DNA of 64,000 nt, taken from Streptomyces prunicolor NBRC 13075. GTDB taxonomy: Bacteria; Actinomycetota; Actinomycetes; Streptomycetales; Streptomycetaceae. A program made the translations under genes and the position numbers. A model generated the notes under the pieces. It worked only from the letters and a program-made list of their open reading frames with translations, had not been told where the DNA came from and did no database searches. Positions 6,742 to 14,278 of the stretch are shown here, one piece after another (within the stretch, counting starts at the first letter, position 1; the number at the start of each line of letters is the position of its first letter). The stretch spans positions 124,001 through 188,000 of the forward strand of contig NZ_BARF01000084.1 in NCBI RefSeq assembly GCF_000367365.1. The letters run 5' to 3'.

Positions 6742-7082
6742 CCTTCGCCGCCCTCCTCGCCCTGGCCGCCGCTGAGCCACTCGGCGGGTATGGGCGGGGC
6801 AAGCTGGAGTTCGGGCCACTCCAGCCGCTCGCCGTTCGTGTCTTCGTTGTCGGGCGGGTTGTCGAGGTCGAGCCGCGCGGTGAAGTGCTCGCCGGCGAGG
6901 GCAGCGGCCTCCTTGCCTGACGCGGCGATGAACGGGGCCGCGCCGGTCAGGAATGCCCGCCGCGGTGACCAGCCGAGGACCGTCACCCACACGTGCGCGG
7001 TGTCCTCGTCGCAGCAGTCGAGGCGACCGCCTTCCTCAACGGCGATGACCGACACGACTGTTGGAAACCACTTCTTCGTCAC
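6738..7082 (-). CDS. Hypothetical acidic phage protein
   Basis: 114 residues from GTG 7080-7082, giving a GTGA overlap with the upstream gene. The N-terminal half is strand-like (WFPTVVSVIAVEEGG, HVWVTVLGWSPRRAF) and the C-terminal half is acidic and Pro/Gly-rich. No motif is recognised. Placed between the RuvC-like resolvase and a zinc-knuckle hypothetical. Confidence 0.55.
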   Translation of the reverse strand: MTKKWFPTVVSVIAVEEGGRLDCCDEDTAHVWVTVLGWSPRRAFLTGAAPFIAASGKEAAALAGEHFTARLDLDNPPDNEDTNGERLEWPELQLAPPIPAEWLSGGQGEEGGEG

Positions 7083-7801
7083 CGGGCACCGCCATCCGCG
7101 AGCCACAGCGGGCGCACCGCGACGTAGTCCTCGGTGATCTGCTCGGGCATCTGGATCCGGGTGAGCACCAGGTCGTCGGGATCGGCCGCGACGAGGTTCA
7201 CCTTCACGTCCAGATAGCGGCCGGGCAGCTCGGTGAGCGGCAGGTCCACTGCGTTGCCGAGCTGGTCGGCAAGGACGGTGACCTCCTTCTCCATGTGCCA
7301 GCCGAGGACGACGACCTTCGCTGTCCGCGTCTTCACGTCGACCGAGTTCACATGGACCGCGCTGGTGTAGCGGGGCTCGTCGAGTGCGGCCAGGTACCGG
7401 CGGCCCAGCAGCGTGATCCGCCACGCCTCGTCGTTGCCGTCCGCGTACCGGCGGGCGCGCAGTCCGCGCAGCTCTTCGGTGGGGTCCTGGAACGACTCGC
7501 CGCCGGCCAGGGCCCGCAGCACGACCTCGGCCGCCTTCGGCAGCGGCTGCTCGGTCGCGTGCTTCACCACGCGGATCTGCGCGAGCCGCCAGGCGTGCGT
7601 GCCGCGCGTCGTCTCCGCCGAGCAGGGGCACGCCGACACGGTGGGTATCGACTCGGGGTCAGACACGTGGCCGTGGCACTGCATCGCGCTGGCCGCGCCC
7701 CTCTCGCACAAGCTGGCTGAGCAGCACGGGCAGTTGGGGCAGGGAGCCTGGGCCGGGCGCAGATACTCGGGCCCGAACGGCTCGTCGTATGTGATCGTCA
7801 T
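7079..7801 (-). CDS. Hypothetical phage protein with N-terminal cysteine cluster
   Basis: 240 residues from ATG 7799-7801 (an upstream in-frame start is possible). The first 60 residues carry a CPNCPCCSASLC cluster and later C-H-C-C residues that could bind zinc. Residues about 75-130 contain a plausible winged-helix stretch (HATEQPLPKAAEVVLRALAGGESFQDP...LRARRY). The rest is strand-rich. The gene overlaps both neighbours. I cannot name a family. Confidence 0.5.
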   Translation of the reverse strand: MTITYDEPFGPEYLRPAQAPCPNCPCCSASLCERGAASAMQCHGHVSDPESIPTVSACPCSAETTRGTHAWRLAQIRVVKHATEQPLPKAAEVVLRALAGGESFQDPTEELRGLRARRYADGNDEAWRITLLGRRYLAALDEPRYTSAVHVNSVDVKTRTAKVVVLGWHMEKEVTVLADQLGNAVDLPLTELPGRYLDVKVNLVAADPDDLVLTRIQMPEQITEDYVAVRPLWLADGGAR

Positions 7802-8025
7802 GAGTCCTGTCCTGGGGTCTCGTGTCCGCAGCGGAAGCACTTCCGGGAGCCGTCCGCGCGCATCGCGTGCGGGGTCCGGCGCTGCTCGCGCGGGCAGTCA
7901 GCGAAGTCGGCTATGTCGGCGTGGCCTTCCGCCCACAGGGCGGGTAGCGCCAGTACGGAGGGGGCCGGGGCGGGGGCCGGGCCCGCGAGCAGTGCGCGGG
8001 CCCGGCTCAACCAGGCGGCGGGCAC
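7798..8025 (-). CDS. Small zinc-knuckle hypothetical protein
   Basis: 75 residues from GTG 8023-8025. The N-terminus is Ala/Pro-rich; the C-terminus has DCPREQRRTPH then RKCFRCGHETPG, a possible C-H-C-C zinc knuckle. It begins 2 bases after the RecT gene stop (TAG at 8028-8030). Function unknown. Confidence 0.45.
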   Translation of the reverse strand: MPAAWLSRARALLAGPAPAPAPSVLALPALWAEGHADIADFADCPREQRRTPHAMRADGSRKCFRCGHETPGQDS

Positions 8026-8027
8026 GC

Positions 8028-8975
8028 CTACCGCCTCTTGTTCCTGTCGCGGTTGCGGCGCCTCGGCTTCGCCCGGCCCCGCGTCTTAACCGCGAGACGG
8101 GCCACCGGCCGGTCCTGCGACGCTTCGGCCGCCCGCGCTGCCTGCCGCGCTTCCGCCTCCAGCGCGGCCGTCTCCGGGTCGACGGCCGCGAGGATCTGCG
8201 GCTTGCCGTCCTCAGCGGACTGCTCCACCTCGACCAGGGCCCGCAGCTCAGCCGACTTCGGCACGAGCTTCGCCATGCGCCGGATCGCCGTCTTCAGGTG
8301 CATGTCGTCGAAGCGGGTGTGCCACAGCGAGTCTTTGCTGCCGCTCGACTCCGCCCGCTGGTAGGCGCGGCTGAACTCGTCGCGGATGTCCTCCGCTTCC
8401 TCGACGGTGACGGTCGCGACCGCCGACCGGGCGCCGCCCTCCAGCCACGCGAACGCGTACGCGAACAGCACCTGCCGGTCCTTCTTCGGCGCCAGCAGGT
8501 TCGGCTTGTGCACGAAGTCCTCGCCGACCCGGGCCGTCGGCACGTAGTCCCACTCGTCGCCGTCGTAGACCAGGCCGGTCACCACCGACTTCACCAGGCC
8601 CGACCGGTACATCAGCTCGATGTAGCCGTGGTACGTGGCGAGGAAGGTCGCGATCCTGTCGTCGGCGGTGATGACCGCCTGCTGGCCGTCCGGGATCAGT
8701 CCGAACCGGGCGCAGGTGATGACGCTCTGCAGAACGCTCGCCGGGGTGCAGTTCCGCAGCTTCGGCAGGACCGGGCGGAGCGCCGTGAGGAACAGGTCCA
8801 CGCTGACGTGCTTCGGCAACGCGGCCTCGATGTCGGCCCGGTACTGCTCGATGTCGTGGCCGTGCCCGGCGGGCGTCACTTCGACGTCCTCGCCTCGGTC
8901 GTGACGGACGGTCTCAGTGCTGGCGACTGCTGCCGCTCGCTGCTGGACGCGTTCCTTCAGGGTGGTCAGGGCCAT
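8028..8975 (-). CDS. RecT-family single-strand annealing recombinase
   Basis: 315 residues from ATG 8973-8975. Residues about 50-225 match RecT: LPKHVSVDLFLTALRPVLPKLRNCTPASVLQSVITCARFGLIPDG, TFLATYHGYIELMYRSG, VTVEEAEDIRDEFSRAYQ, WHTRFDDMHLKTAIRRMAK. RecT coats the 3' strand made by a partner exonuclease and anneals it to complementary DNA. The partner is the YqaJ exonuclease directly upstream (TGATG junction). The C-terminus is a basic low-complexity tail (RGRAKPRRRNRDRNKRR). A phage homologous recombination function, probably with host use in replication restart. Confidence 0.92.
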   Translation of the reverse strand: MALTTLKERVQQRAAAVASTETVRHDRGEDVEVTPAGHGHDIEQYRADIEAALPKHVSVDLFLTALRPVLPKLRNCTPASVLQSVITCARFGLIPDGQQAVITADDRIATFLATYHGYIELMYRSGLVKSVVTGLVYDGDEWDYVPTARVGEDFVHKPNLLAPKKDRQVLFAYAFAWLEGGARSAVATVTVEEAEDIRDEFSRAYQRAESSGSKDSLWHTRFDDMHLKTAIRRMAKLVPKSAELRALVEVEQSAEDGKPQILAAVDPETAALEAEARQAARAAEASQDRPVARLAVKTRGRAKPRRRNRDRNKRR

Positions 8976-10162
8976 CACAGCTCCTTCGCGGGCACGCGCA
9001 GCACCCGGGCGAGGCACGCCTCGTACTCGGCGGGGTACTTCTCCTTGATCAGGTCCATGTCGAGGACCTCGACCGTCTTCCGGCACTCGGCCGCGATGGC
9101 CGGGTAGTCCTTCTCGAACCGCTTCGGCGAGAACGTGCCGTTCCGGATGTACGACCAGGCCTTCTTGCCCTCGACCTCCGCGACACCGGCCGCGCCGCAC
9201 GCGAGGCGCATCTCGTTCTCGACCGTGGTCTTCTGCTCGTCCAGTTCCTTGATCTGGGCGGTCAGCGCCGCGCGCCGCTTCCGCAGCTTCTCCGCCTTCA
9301 GGCGGGGCACCTCGATGACGTCCTTCGGCTGGACCTTCCACAGCCGGCCGAGGAGTTCCTTCGTGGCTTCCAGCCCGTCAGCGGGCGGCGGGTAGCCCTC
9401 GACGACGTGCCGCTGGAACCACTTCCCGCAGACGTCGATCAGGGTTCCGATCAGCTCCTCGTCCCGCTCGATGCGGTGGTAGCGGAGCGTGTTCCCGCCG
9501 ACGAGGGCGACGGCCCAGCCGTACGGCCAGCCGCCAACCGCCATGTTCCAGTGGACCTGGAGCGCGGGCGCGTCGGGCACCCCGTCTTCCCAGTCGTCCA
9601 GTTGGTACGCGCTGCGGTTCTTCAACTCGACCGGGGCAACGACCGCGCCCGTCTCCGGGTCGAGCGCGTACCGGTCGACGTTCGAGCGCATCCACGGCCG
9701 GTCGATGTTCGCGAGCGTTCCCGGCGTCGGCACGGCCGGGATACCGGTCCGCTTCGTGAACATGTACGCAATGAAGTCCTCGATCTCCTGACCGACTTCG
9801 GCGTACTCGCTCAGCTGGTCGTCCATCGGTACGGGACGGCCGTGCTTCTCCTCGTACACGTGGCGAGGGCCCGCGTACTTGTTGAGGCCGAGGATCTTCG
9901 CGACCTCGGACCCGCCGATGCCACCGCGCCGGACCTCTTCCCACTGGCGGCGGTACACGCGGTCGTTCAGGTCACCGCCGAGCAGCAGCAAGCGCGCGGT
10001 CGGCGCCCCGTACGCGAGGTCATCCGAAGCGTCCTCTGGCGGAGTCCACGGTTGGGTAGCCTGTTGGGGCAACGTTCCTTCTCCTTCGTTGGATCGTGCG
10101 GAAGATCGAGGCCGTCGAGCTGTGCTGAGCTCGGCGGCCTCGCTGTGCGTGGGCGTCGTCAC
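8975..10162 (-). CDS. YqaJ-type viral recombinase / 5'-3' exonuclease
   Basis: 395 residues from GTG 10160-10162. A TTG at 10070-10072 (residue 31) sits behind a strong AAGGAGAAGG site and may be the true start, giving 365 residues. The lambda exonuclease/YqaJ fold is shown by RRGGIGGSEVAKILGLNKYAGP (about 82-103), EYAEVGQEIEDFIAYMF, VELKNRSAY (catalytic E-x-K) and ALQVHWNMAVGGW (Gln helix). A coiled-coil stretch (LRKRRAALTAQIKELDEQKTTVENEM) follows near 300. It degrades one strand of DNA ends to load RecT. It is first or second gene of the leftward operon, after the XRE repressor. Confidence 0.88.
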   Translation of the reverse strand: MTTPTHSEAAELSTARRPRSSARSNEGEGTLPQQATQPWTPPEDASDDLAYGAPTARLLLLGGDLNDRVYRRQWEEVRRGGIGGSEVAKILGLNKYAGPRHVYEEKHGRPVPMDDQLSEYAEVGQEIEDFIAYMFTKRTGIPAVPTPGTLANIDRPWMRSNVDRYALDPETGAVVAPVELKNRSAYQLDDWEDGVPDAPALQVHWNMAVGGWPYGWAVALVGGNTLRYHRIERDEELIGTLIDVCGKWFQRHVVEGYPPPADGLEATKELLGRLWKVQPKDVIEVPRLKAEKLRKRRAALTAQIKELDEQKTTVENEMRLACGAAGVAEVEGKKAWSYIRNGTFSPKRFEKDYPAIAAECRKTVEVLDMDLIKEKYPAEYEACLARVLRVPAKEL

Positions 10163-10458
10163 GACGCCTGTCGCTCCGTGGCCATGGGCGGCTCGTCGTC
10201 GAGCGGGGTCACGCCGGAGCTGGGTTGCAGGTCTGCGACCGGGCAGCCGATGACGCGCGCCATTGCGCGCAGCCGCTCGGGGGTCGCGTTGCGTCGGCCG
10301 GCCTCGATGTCACAGAGCAGTTGGAAGCTGAATCCGCACTGCTCAGCCAGGGCCTTCTGTGTCAGTCCGGCGTTCTCGCGCGCTCGTGTCACCGCCTCGG
10401 GCGAGTGGTGAAAGGGCGAGCCATTGCGGCGTCGCATCCGGGTGTTGTTCATACGCAC
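10159..10458 (-). CDS. XRE-family transcriptional repressor (leftward)
   Basis: 99 residues from GTG 10456-10458, or ATG two codons later at 10452. The Cro/CI-type helix-turn-helix spans about 19-75 (AVTRARENAGLTQKALAEQCGFSFQLLCDIEAGRRNATPERLRAMARVIG). The last four bases overlap the start of the exonuclease gene. It faces a second regulator across a repeat-rich intergenic region, like a lambda cro/cI switch. It may be the Cro-like member, transcribed with the lytic genes. Confidence 0.8.
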   Translation of the reverse strand: MRMNNTRMRRRNGSPFHHSPEAVTRARENAGLTQKALAEQCGFSFQLLCDIEAGRRNATPERLRAMARVIGCPVADLQPSSGVTPLDDEPPMATERQAS

Positions 10459-10603
10459 AGCCTATGCGTAGTGACGCGTAGTTTGAACATTTCGCGCGTA
10501 GTTTGCAGCAGTTGTGACGTCAGTCACACAACTGCGCGCCGGAATTCGCCAGATCCTGCCGTCGCGTAGCGCACTACTGCGTAGTTATGCGAACCTTCGC
10601 TGT
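10459..10603. promoter_or_regulatory. Divergent operator/promoter switch region
   Basis: The heptamer GCGTAGT occurs at 10466-10472, 10476-10482, 10496-10502 and 10579-10585, with one variant (GCGTAGC) at 10564-10570. The last copy lies in an inverted repeat (ACTAC-TGC-GTAGT). A perfect palindrome, TGTGAC-GTCA-GTCACA, sits in the middle at 10513-10528. Two sets of sites flanking a central palindrome between divergent regulator genes is the layout of a phage immunity switch. Confidence 0.6.
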
Positions 10604-11077
10604 ATGGACGCGCAGACACCACAGCCCCCCGCGGAGGCTGTACTCATCAAGGAGGCTCTCCGCCGAGCCCGCCTATCAGGGCGCGAAGCGGCACGGAGAG
10701 CCGGACTAAGCGAGACCCGATGGCGACAGATCGTCAACGGCTATCAGGACGTCAGTGGCGTACGGATCCCCGTGATCGCACCCGACGAGACACTCGTCCG
10801 CATGGCGCAAGTCGTCAGCCTCACGTCAGACCAGCTCCGCCAGGCCGGCCGCAGCCCCGCCGCCGAACTCTTCGACGAACTCGCCGCACCGCCGACGGCT
10901 GCGAGCCCGCCGGAAACATTTGCGAGCAATGCCCAGGTCGAGGCGATCAGCGCACTCCTGGCCACCCTCACCCCCGAGGCGCGAGACCAGGTACTCAGCC
11001 GGTTCGCACAGCAGGCAGCCAACGGGGCCGCCCCGGCGGACACCCCGGAGGAGACCCGGCGCCGCCGAGCTGGGTAA
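10604..11077 (+). CDS. XRE-like regulator (rightward, candidate lysogeny repressor)
   Basis: 157 residues from ATG 10604 (an in-frame upstream start at 10514 would run through the operator and is unlikely). A helix-turn-helix (about 14-45: EALRRARLSGREAARRAGLSETRWRQIVNGY) is followed by VIAPDETLVRMAQVVSLTSDQLRQAGR, the typical second half of XRE domains. The remaining 80 residues are a helical tail (AISALLATLTPEARDQVLSRFAQQ) that could multimerise. It is divergent from the leftward repressor and is the best candidate for the immunity repressor of the element. Confidence 0.7.
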   Translation: MDAQTPQPPAEAVLIKEALRRARLSGREAARRAGLSETRWRQIVNGYQDVSGVRIPVIAPDETLVRMAQVVSLTSDQLRQAGRSPAAELFDELAAPPTAASPPETFASNAQVEAISALLATLTPEARDQVLSRFAQQAANGAAPADTPEETRRRRAG

Positions 11078-11196
11078 CTGTCAGTAGCCATACATCACGT
11101 TAAGGTTACGAACCTGCCATGCGCGTAGAAACCGGTTACGCACACGAATGATCATTACCCCTCACGGCAACACAAACGTTACGTAAGGGGGCGCAC
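11078..11196. promoter_or_regulatory. Promoter region with GTTACG repeats
   Basis: The 119-base gap contains three copies of a GTTACG core (11105-11140 and 11178-11183), plus another GCGTAG match. The sequence upstream of the next gene is relatively A/T rich and ends in a TAAGGGGG ribosome site. No clear -35/-10 pair is assigned. Confidence 0.3.
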
Positions 11197-12081
11197 GTGG
11201 CTGAAGTGGTATTGGCAGGCGTGCTCGGCGCAGCAGTCCTGGCGATCGTCCTGCTCTACCAGAACGGCCAGAGACAGGCGACTCGTCTGACCAAGCTCGA
11301 AGCCGAGCTCGCCGCCGAGAAGATCGCCCGCATCACACAGCAAGCGGTTCCCCTCGCCCCGCTGGTAGAGGACGAGGAGCCCGCGCGCCGGAAGCGGCAC
11401 CTGGCGCTCTACATAGGCGGCGGCGTGGCCGCCTTCCTCACTTCCCTCGGCCCACGCCTCCGTAATCTCGTGCGCAGACGCCGAACAGCGGTAGTCACCG
11501 CAGCCGCGAGCACCGTCCTCGTCGCCACCAGCGCTGTCGCCTACTACGCGAACGCAGGCAGTAACGCGACACCGGACTCCACCGGGCACACCCCGGCGGC
11601 GACCGTCCCCGACCTCAGCGACAGCGACGACCAGGTCCCGGAGCGGGGCGCACACGACAAGGACGGCACGGGCGACGCGAGCGGCACGACACAGGGGGGC
11701 AGCTACACCGGATCCGGCGCAGAGCTCGCGCTCGTCGGTCAGAACGGCATCACCGACGACGAGCACTCAGGAGCAGGCCAGCCGGACGACGGCGGCCAGG
11801 GAGCCCACAGCGCCCAGGAGGACCCCGGCAACGACACTGCGGGCTCGGCAACACCCACCGCTCCGGCCGAGCAGCCCCCCGCTCAGAGCCCGGCTCCGGC
11901 GCCACCGTCTACGACCGAGCCGGAGCCCAGCCAGCCGTCTACGACCGAGCCAGAGCCCAGCCAGCCGCCGGCCACGGAGCCGCCCGGCGACGACAAGCCC
12001 GGCGACGACGACGGAGACGACGGCCTGTGTATCGGCCTCCCGCCGATCCTCGAACTCTGCCTTCCCGGCAACTCGAAGTAG
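11197..12081 (+). CDS. Membrane protein with Pro/Thr/Glu-rich extracellular tail
   Basis: 294 residues from GTG 11197 behind AAGGGGG. An N-terminal membrane segment (VVLAGVLGAAVLAIVLLY) is followed by a coiled coil (LTKLEAELAAEKIARITQ). A basic stretch (PARRKRH, RRRRTAV) precedes a second membrane helix near 105-125 (VVTAAASTVLVATSAVAYY). The C-terminal 160 residues are acidic, disordered and repetitive, with two tandem STTEPEPSQP units (DNA direct repeats near 11908-11965) and a final Cys pair. It may be a lysogenic surface or exclusion protein. No known family is recognised. Confidence 0.6.
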   Translation: MAEVVLAGVLGAAVLAIVLLYQNGQRQATRLTKLEAELAAEKIARITQQAVPLAPLVEDEEPARRKRHLALYIGGGVAAFLTSLGPRLRNLVRRRRTAVVTAAASTVLVATSAVAYYANAGSNATPDSTGHTPAATVPDLSDSDDQVPERGAHDKDGTGDASGTTQGGSYTGSGAELALVGQNGITDDEHSGAGQPDDGGQGAHSAQEDPGNDTAGSATPTAPAEQPPAQSPAPAPPSTTEPEPSQPSTTEPEPSQPPATEPPGDDKPGDDDGDDGLCIGLPPILELCLPGNSK

Positions 12082-12158
12082 CAGCAGGAGCGTTCACGCC
12101 GATGAGGCGCACGAGGGGGGCCGGCTGCTCAGCCTCGCGTCAACGCGGACGGCTGCAA

Positions 12159-12198
12159 GAGCGAGCCGACGTCACTTCGAGCGAGCCACGAGCGAGCC
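12159..12198 (+). repeat. Three GAGCGAGCC direct repeats near tRNA-Lys
   Basis: Copies are at 12159-12167, 12179-12187 and 12190-12198, 90-130 bases from the tRNA 3' end. Short direct repeats near a tRNA-borne attachment site could be arm-type binding sites for a tyrosine integrase. That is inference, since no integrase gene is in the window. Confidence 0.35.
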
Positions 12199-12221
12199 AA
12201 TGATCTTGATGGGCATGAGAA

Positions 12222-12243
12222 AGCCCCCGAGTGATCGGGGGCT
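12222..12243. terminator. Intrinsic terminator
   Basis: Perfect 9-base stem AGCCCCCGA / TCGGGGGCT with a GTGA loop, followed by CTCCTCTGTTT. It can end rightward transcription from the prophage surface-protein gene and sits just before the leftward-facing tRNA 3' end. Confidence 0.7.
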
Positions 12244-12289
12244 CCTCTGTTTGTGCAGGTCAGGCAACTTCCGTTCCCGCCTGCCGTGG

Positions 12290-12362
12290 TAGGCCCTGTG
12301 GGACTCGAACCCACAACCAATGGATTAAAAGTCCACTGCTCTGCCAATTGAGCTAAGGGTCC
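12290..12362 (-). tRNA. tRNA-Lys (anticodon TTT), CCA encoded at 12287-12289
   Basis: The 73-base cloverleaf has anticodon loop CTTTTAA, D arm GCTC...GAGC, T arm GTGGG-TTCGAGT-CCCAC, discriminator A and a genomically encoded CCA. The acceptor arms GGACCCT and AGGGCCT pair except at position 3-70 (A opposite C), with a G-U at the first pair. The 3' end points to the prophage, consistent with an attachment site overlapping the tRNA. Confidence 0.9.
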
Positions 12363-12520
12363 CCGCGATGTTGCCTCCCCGAGCATAGCGGGAGGTGGCC
12401 GTGTCTCCGATCGGGTATCGGGGACACGGCCGCGCCGGACGGTGGAACAGGCGACCGACTGGTCCGGAGTGATCCGGAATGCTGTGAAGTGATCCGGTAT
12501 ATGCGGTGTGATCCGGAGTA

Positions 12521-14080
12521 TTACGGATCAACCGGTTCAGGCGCCCCCGCCCGCGCAGCCTCCCGTGCCTTCGTGCGGGCGTGTTCCGGGTTCAGGAACC
12601 ACTCCCGGGCCGAGGCGAACCACCAGGTCGCCGCGAAGCCCAGGACGACCAGTACCGCGATCGGCGCGTAGTTGAAGGTCTCCCAGGTGACCGGCGAGAC
12701 CTGCGGCAGCATGAACAGCACCGTGATCACGATCACCCACACCACCGACACCATCCCGATCGGCCGCGACCACCGGCCCAGATGCCACGGCCCGCGCTGG
12801 AAGTCGTCCCCCTTGCCCAGCCGTAGGAGGGTCGGAATGACGTAGGCGATGTACAGGCCGATCACGGCCACCGACGTCACCGCCGCGTACGCCGTGTAAT
12901 TGATCAGGTAGGGGAGACCGAGCACCAACGCGCCCCCCGCCGCCAACCACACCGCCGCCACCGGCGTCCGCGTGCGCGGGCTCACCGTGTGCCACACGCT
13001 CGAGAACGGGAGCGCGCCGTCGCGTGAAAAGGCGTAGATCATGCGGCTGTTGGCCGTCACCGACGCCATTCCGCAGAAGAGCTGCGCGCCGATCACCACC
13101 AGTAGTAGGAGCTTGCCCGCCGTCGCGCCGAGTGCGTCCAGCAAGATCTGGGCCGGGGGTGCGCCCGTCGATGAATTCAGCTCCCCGTTGTACGACTGGA
13201 TCGCGTACGTGAAGCCCAGGAGGAGGACGAAGCCGGCTATCCAGGACGTCCAGATCGAGCGGACGATGCCCTTCGGGCCCGCCGTCGACGCGTCGTGGGT
13301 CTCCTCCGTCATGTGGGCCGAGGCGTCGTAGCCGGTGAAGGTGTACTGCGCCATCAGGAGGCCCAGCAGGACCACGTACACCCCGCTGCCCCAGCCCGTG
13401 TTGTTCACGAACTTCGTGAAGACGAAGGTCGTCGACTGGTGGTGGTCGGGGACGAAGGCCAGGGCGCCGACGATCACGCCGACGCCGAGCACGTGCCACC
13501 ACACGCTGACGTTGTTGAGGAGGGCGACGATCTTCACGCCGAAGGTGTTCAGCAGGCCGTGCAGGATCAGGATCCCGGCGAAGAGGAGGACCGTGCGGCC
13601 CGGCGTCACCTCGAAGTCGAACTGGAGGTTCAGGTACGCGCCCAGGAACGACGCCGCGCCGAAGTCGATGCCCGCGGTCACCGCGACCTGGCCGAGGACG
13701 TTGAACCAGCCCGTGAACCAGGCCCAGGCCGCCGCCGTGCGCGGGGGCGCCAGGCGGTGGGCCCAGAAGTACAGGCCCGCCGAGGTCGGGTAGGCCGAAC
13801 AGATCTCGGCCATCGACAGGCCGACGAACAGTGTCATCAGGCCTACGGCCACCCAGCCCCAGGTGATCACGGCCGGGCCGCCCGTGTTCATGCCGAACAG
13901 GTAGAGGGTCAGGCAGCCGGACAGGACCGAGATGATCGTGAAGGAGACCGCGTAGTTGGAGAACGCCGACATGCGGCGGGCGAGAACCTGCGTGTAGCCG
14001 AGTTGGGCAAGCCGTTCTTCGTCGGAGAGACCGGGGGGATCTCCCTTTGACAGCCCACTCGCTATGGCGTCATCTGTCAT
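12521..14080 (-). CDS. APC-family amino acid / GABA-type permease
   Basis: 519 residues from ATG 14078-14080. About 12 membrane helices are predicted, beginning FSNYAVSFTIISVLSGCLTLYLFG near residue 45. The APC substrate/ion motif is FSNYAVSFTIISVLSGC, and the conserved GYDASAHMTEETHDAS loop (about 265-280) is typical of the GABA permease/BAT1 branch. It imports amino acids or gamma-aminobutyrate using the proton gradient. It begins the core region to the right of tRNA-Lys and is monocistronic, with a terminator at 14209-14246 separating it from the helicase gene. Confidence 0.85.
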   Translation of the reverse strand: MTDDAIASGLSKGDPPGLSDEERLAQLGYTQVLARRMSAFSNYAVSFTIISVLSGCLTLYLFGMNTGGPAVITWGWVAVGLMTLFVGLSMAEICSAYPTSAGLYFWAHRLAPPRTAAAWAWFTGWFNVLGQVAVTAGIDFGAASFLGAYLNLQFDFEVTPGRTVLLFAGILILHGLLNTFGVKIVALLNNVSVWWHVLGVGVIVGALAFVPDHHQSTTFVFTKFVNNTGWGSGVYVVLLGLLMAQYTFTGYDASAHMTEETHDASTAGPKGIVRSIWTSWIAGFVLLLGFTYAIQSYNGELNSSTGAPPAQILLDALGATAGKLLLLVVIGAQLFCGMASVTANSRMIYAFSRDGALPFSSVWHTVSPRTRTPVAAVWLAAGGALVLGLPYLINYTAYAAVTSVAVIGLYIAYVIPTLLRLGKGDDFQRGPWHLGRWSRPIGMVSVVWVIVITVLFMLPQVSPVTWETFNYAPIAVLVVLGFAATWWFASAREWFLNPEHARTKAREAARAGAPEPVDP

Positions 14081-14208
14081 GCCCCCAGCGATTCCCTCGC
14101 CGGGCACGTGACATGCGCCACTTAAGGAATCGATAAGGACTCGATGTGGCCAAAAAGCGTCCCCGCGTACGACAACTCCCGCACCCCAACTCCCGCACCC
14201 CGCACAGG

Positions 14209-14246
14209 AAAGTGGCCCCCACCCGAACCCGGGCAGGGGCCACTTC
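14209..14246. terminator. Terminator between permease and helicase genes
   Basis: The stem AGTGGCCCC...GGGGCCACT, with inner CACCC/GGGC pairing around GAACCC, lies just after the leftward helicase stop. The flanks GAAA and TTCAC extend it. Confidence 0.65.
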
Positions 14247-14278
14247 ACTACTTCAGGGCTACGTCAGGTCAGCTGACC

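Larger units (their letters stand above)
1..12286. mobile_element. Partial prophage / phage-like element (right end)
   Basis: Twenty-four mostly small genes lie here, nearly all leftward and coupled by 4-base overlaps. Recognisable products are phage early functions: YqaJ exonuclease, RecT, RuvC-like resolvase, O-like initiator with internal iterons, WhiB-like protein, HNH protein and a divergent XRE repressor switch. The block stops about 200 bases before the 3' end of a tRNA-Lys gene, a common integration target. Capsid, tail, lysis and integrase genes are not visible, so the element must continue left of the window. It could instead be an integrative conjugative element, but no transfer gene is seen. 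Confidence 0.75.
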
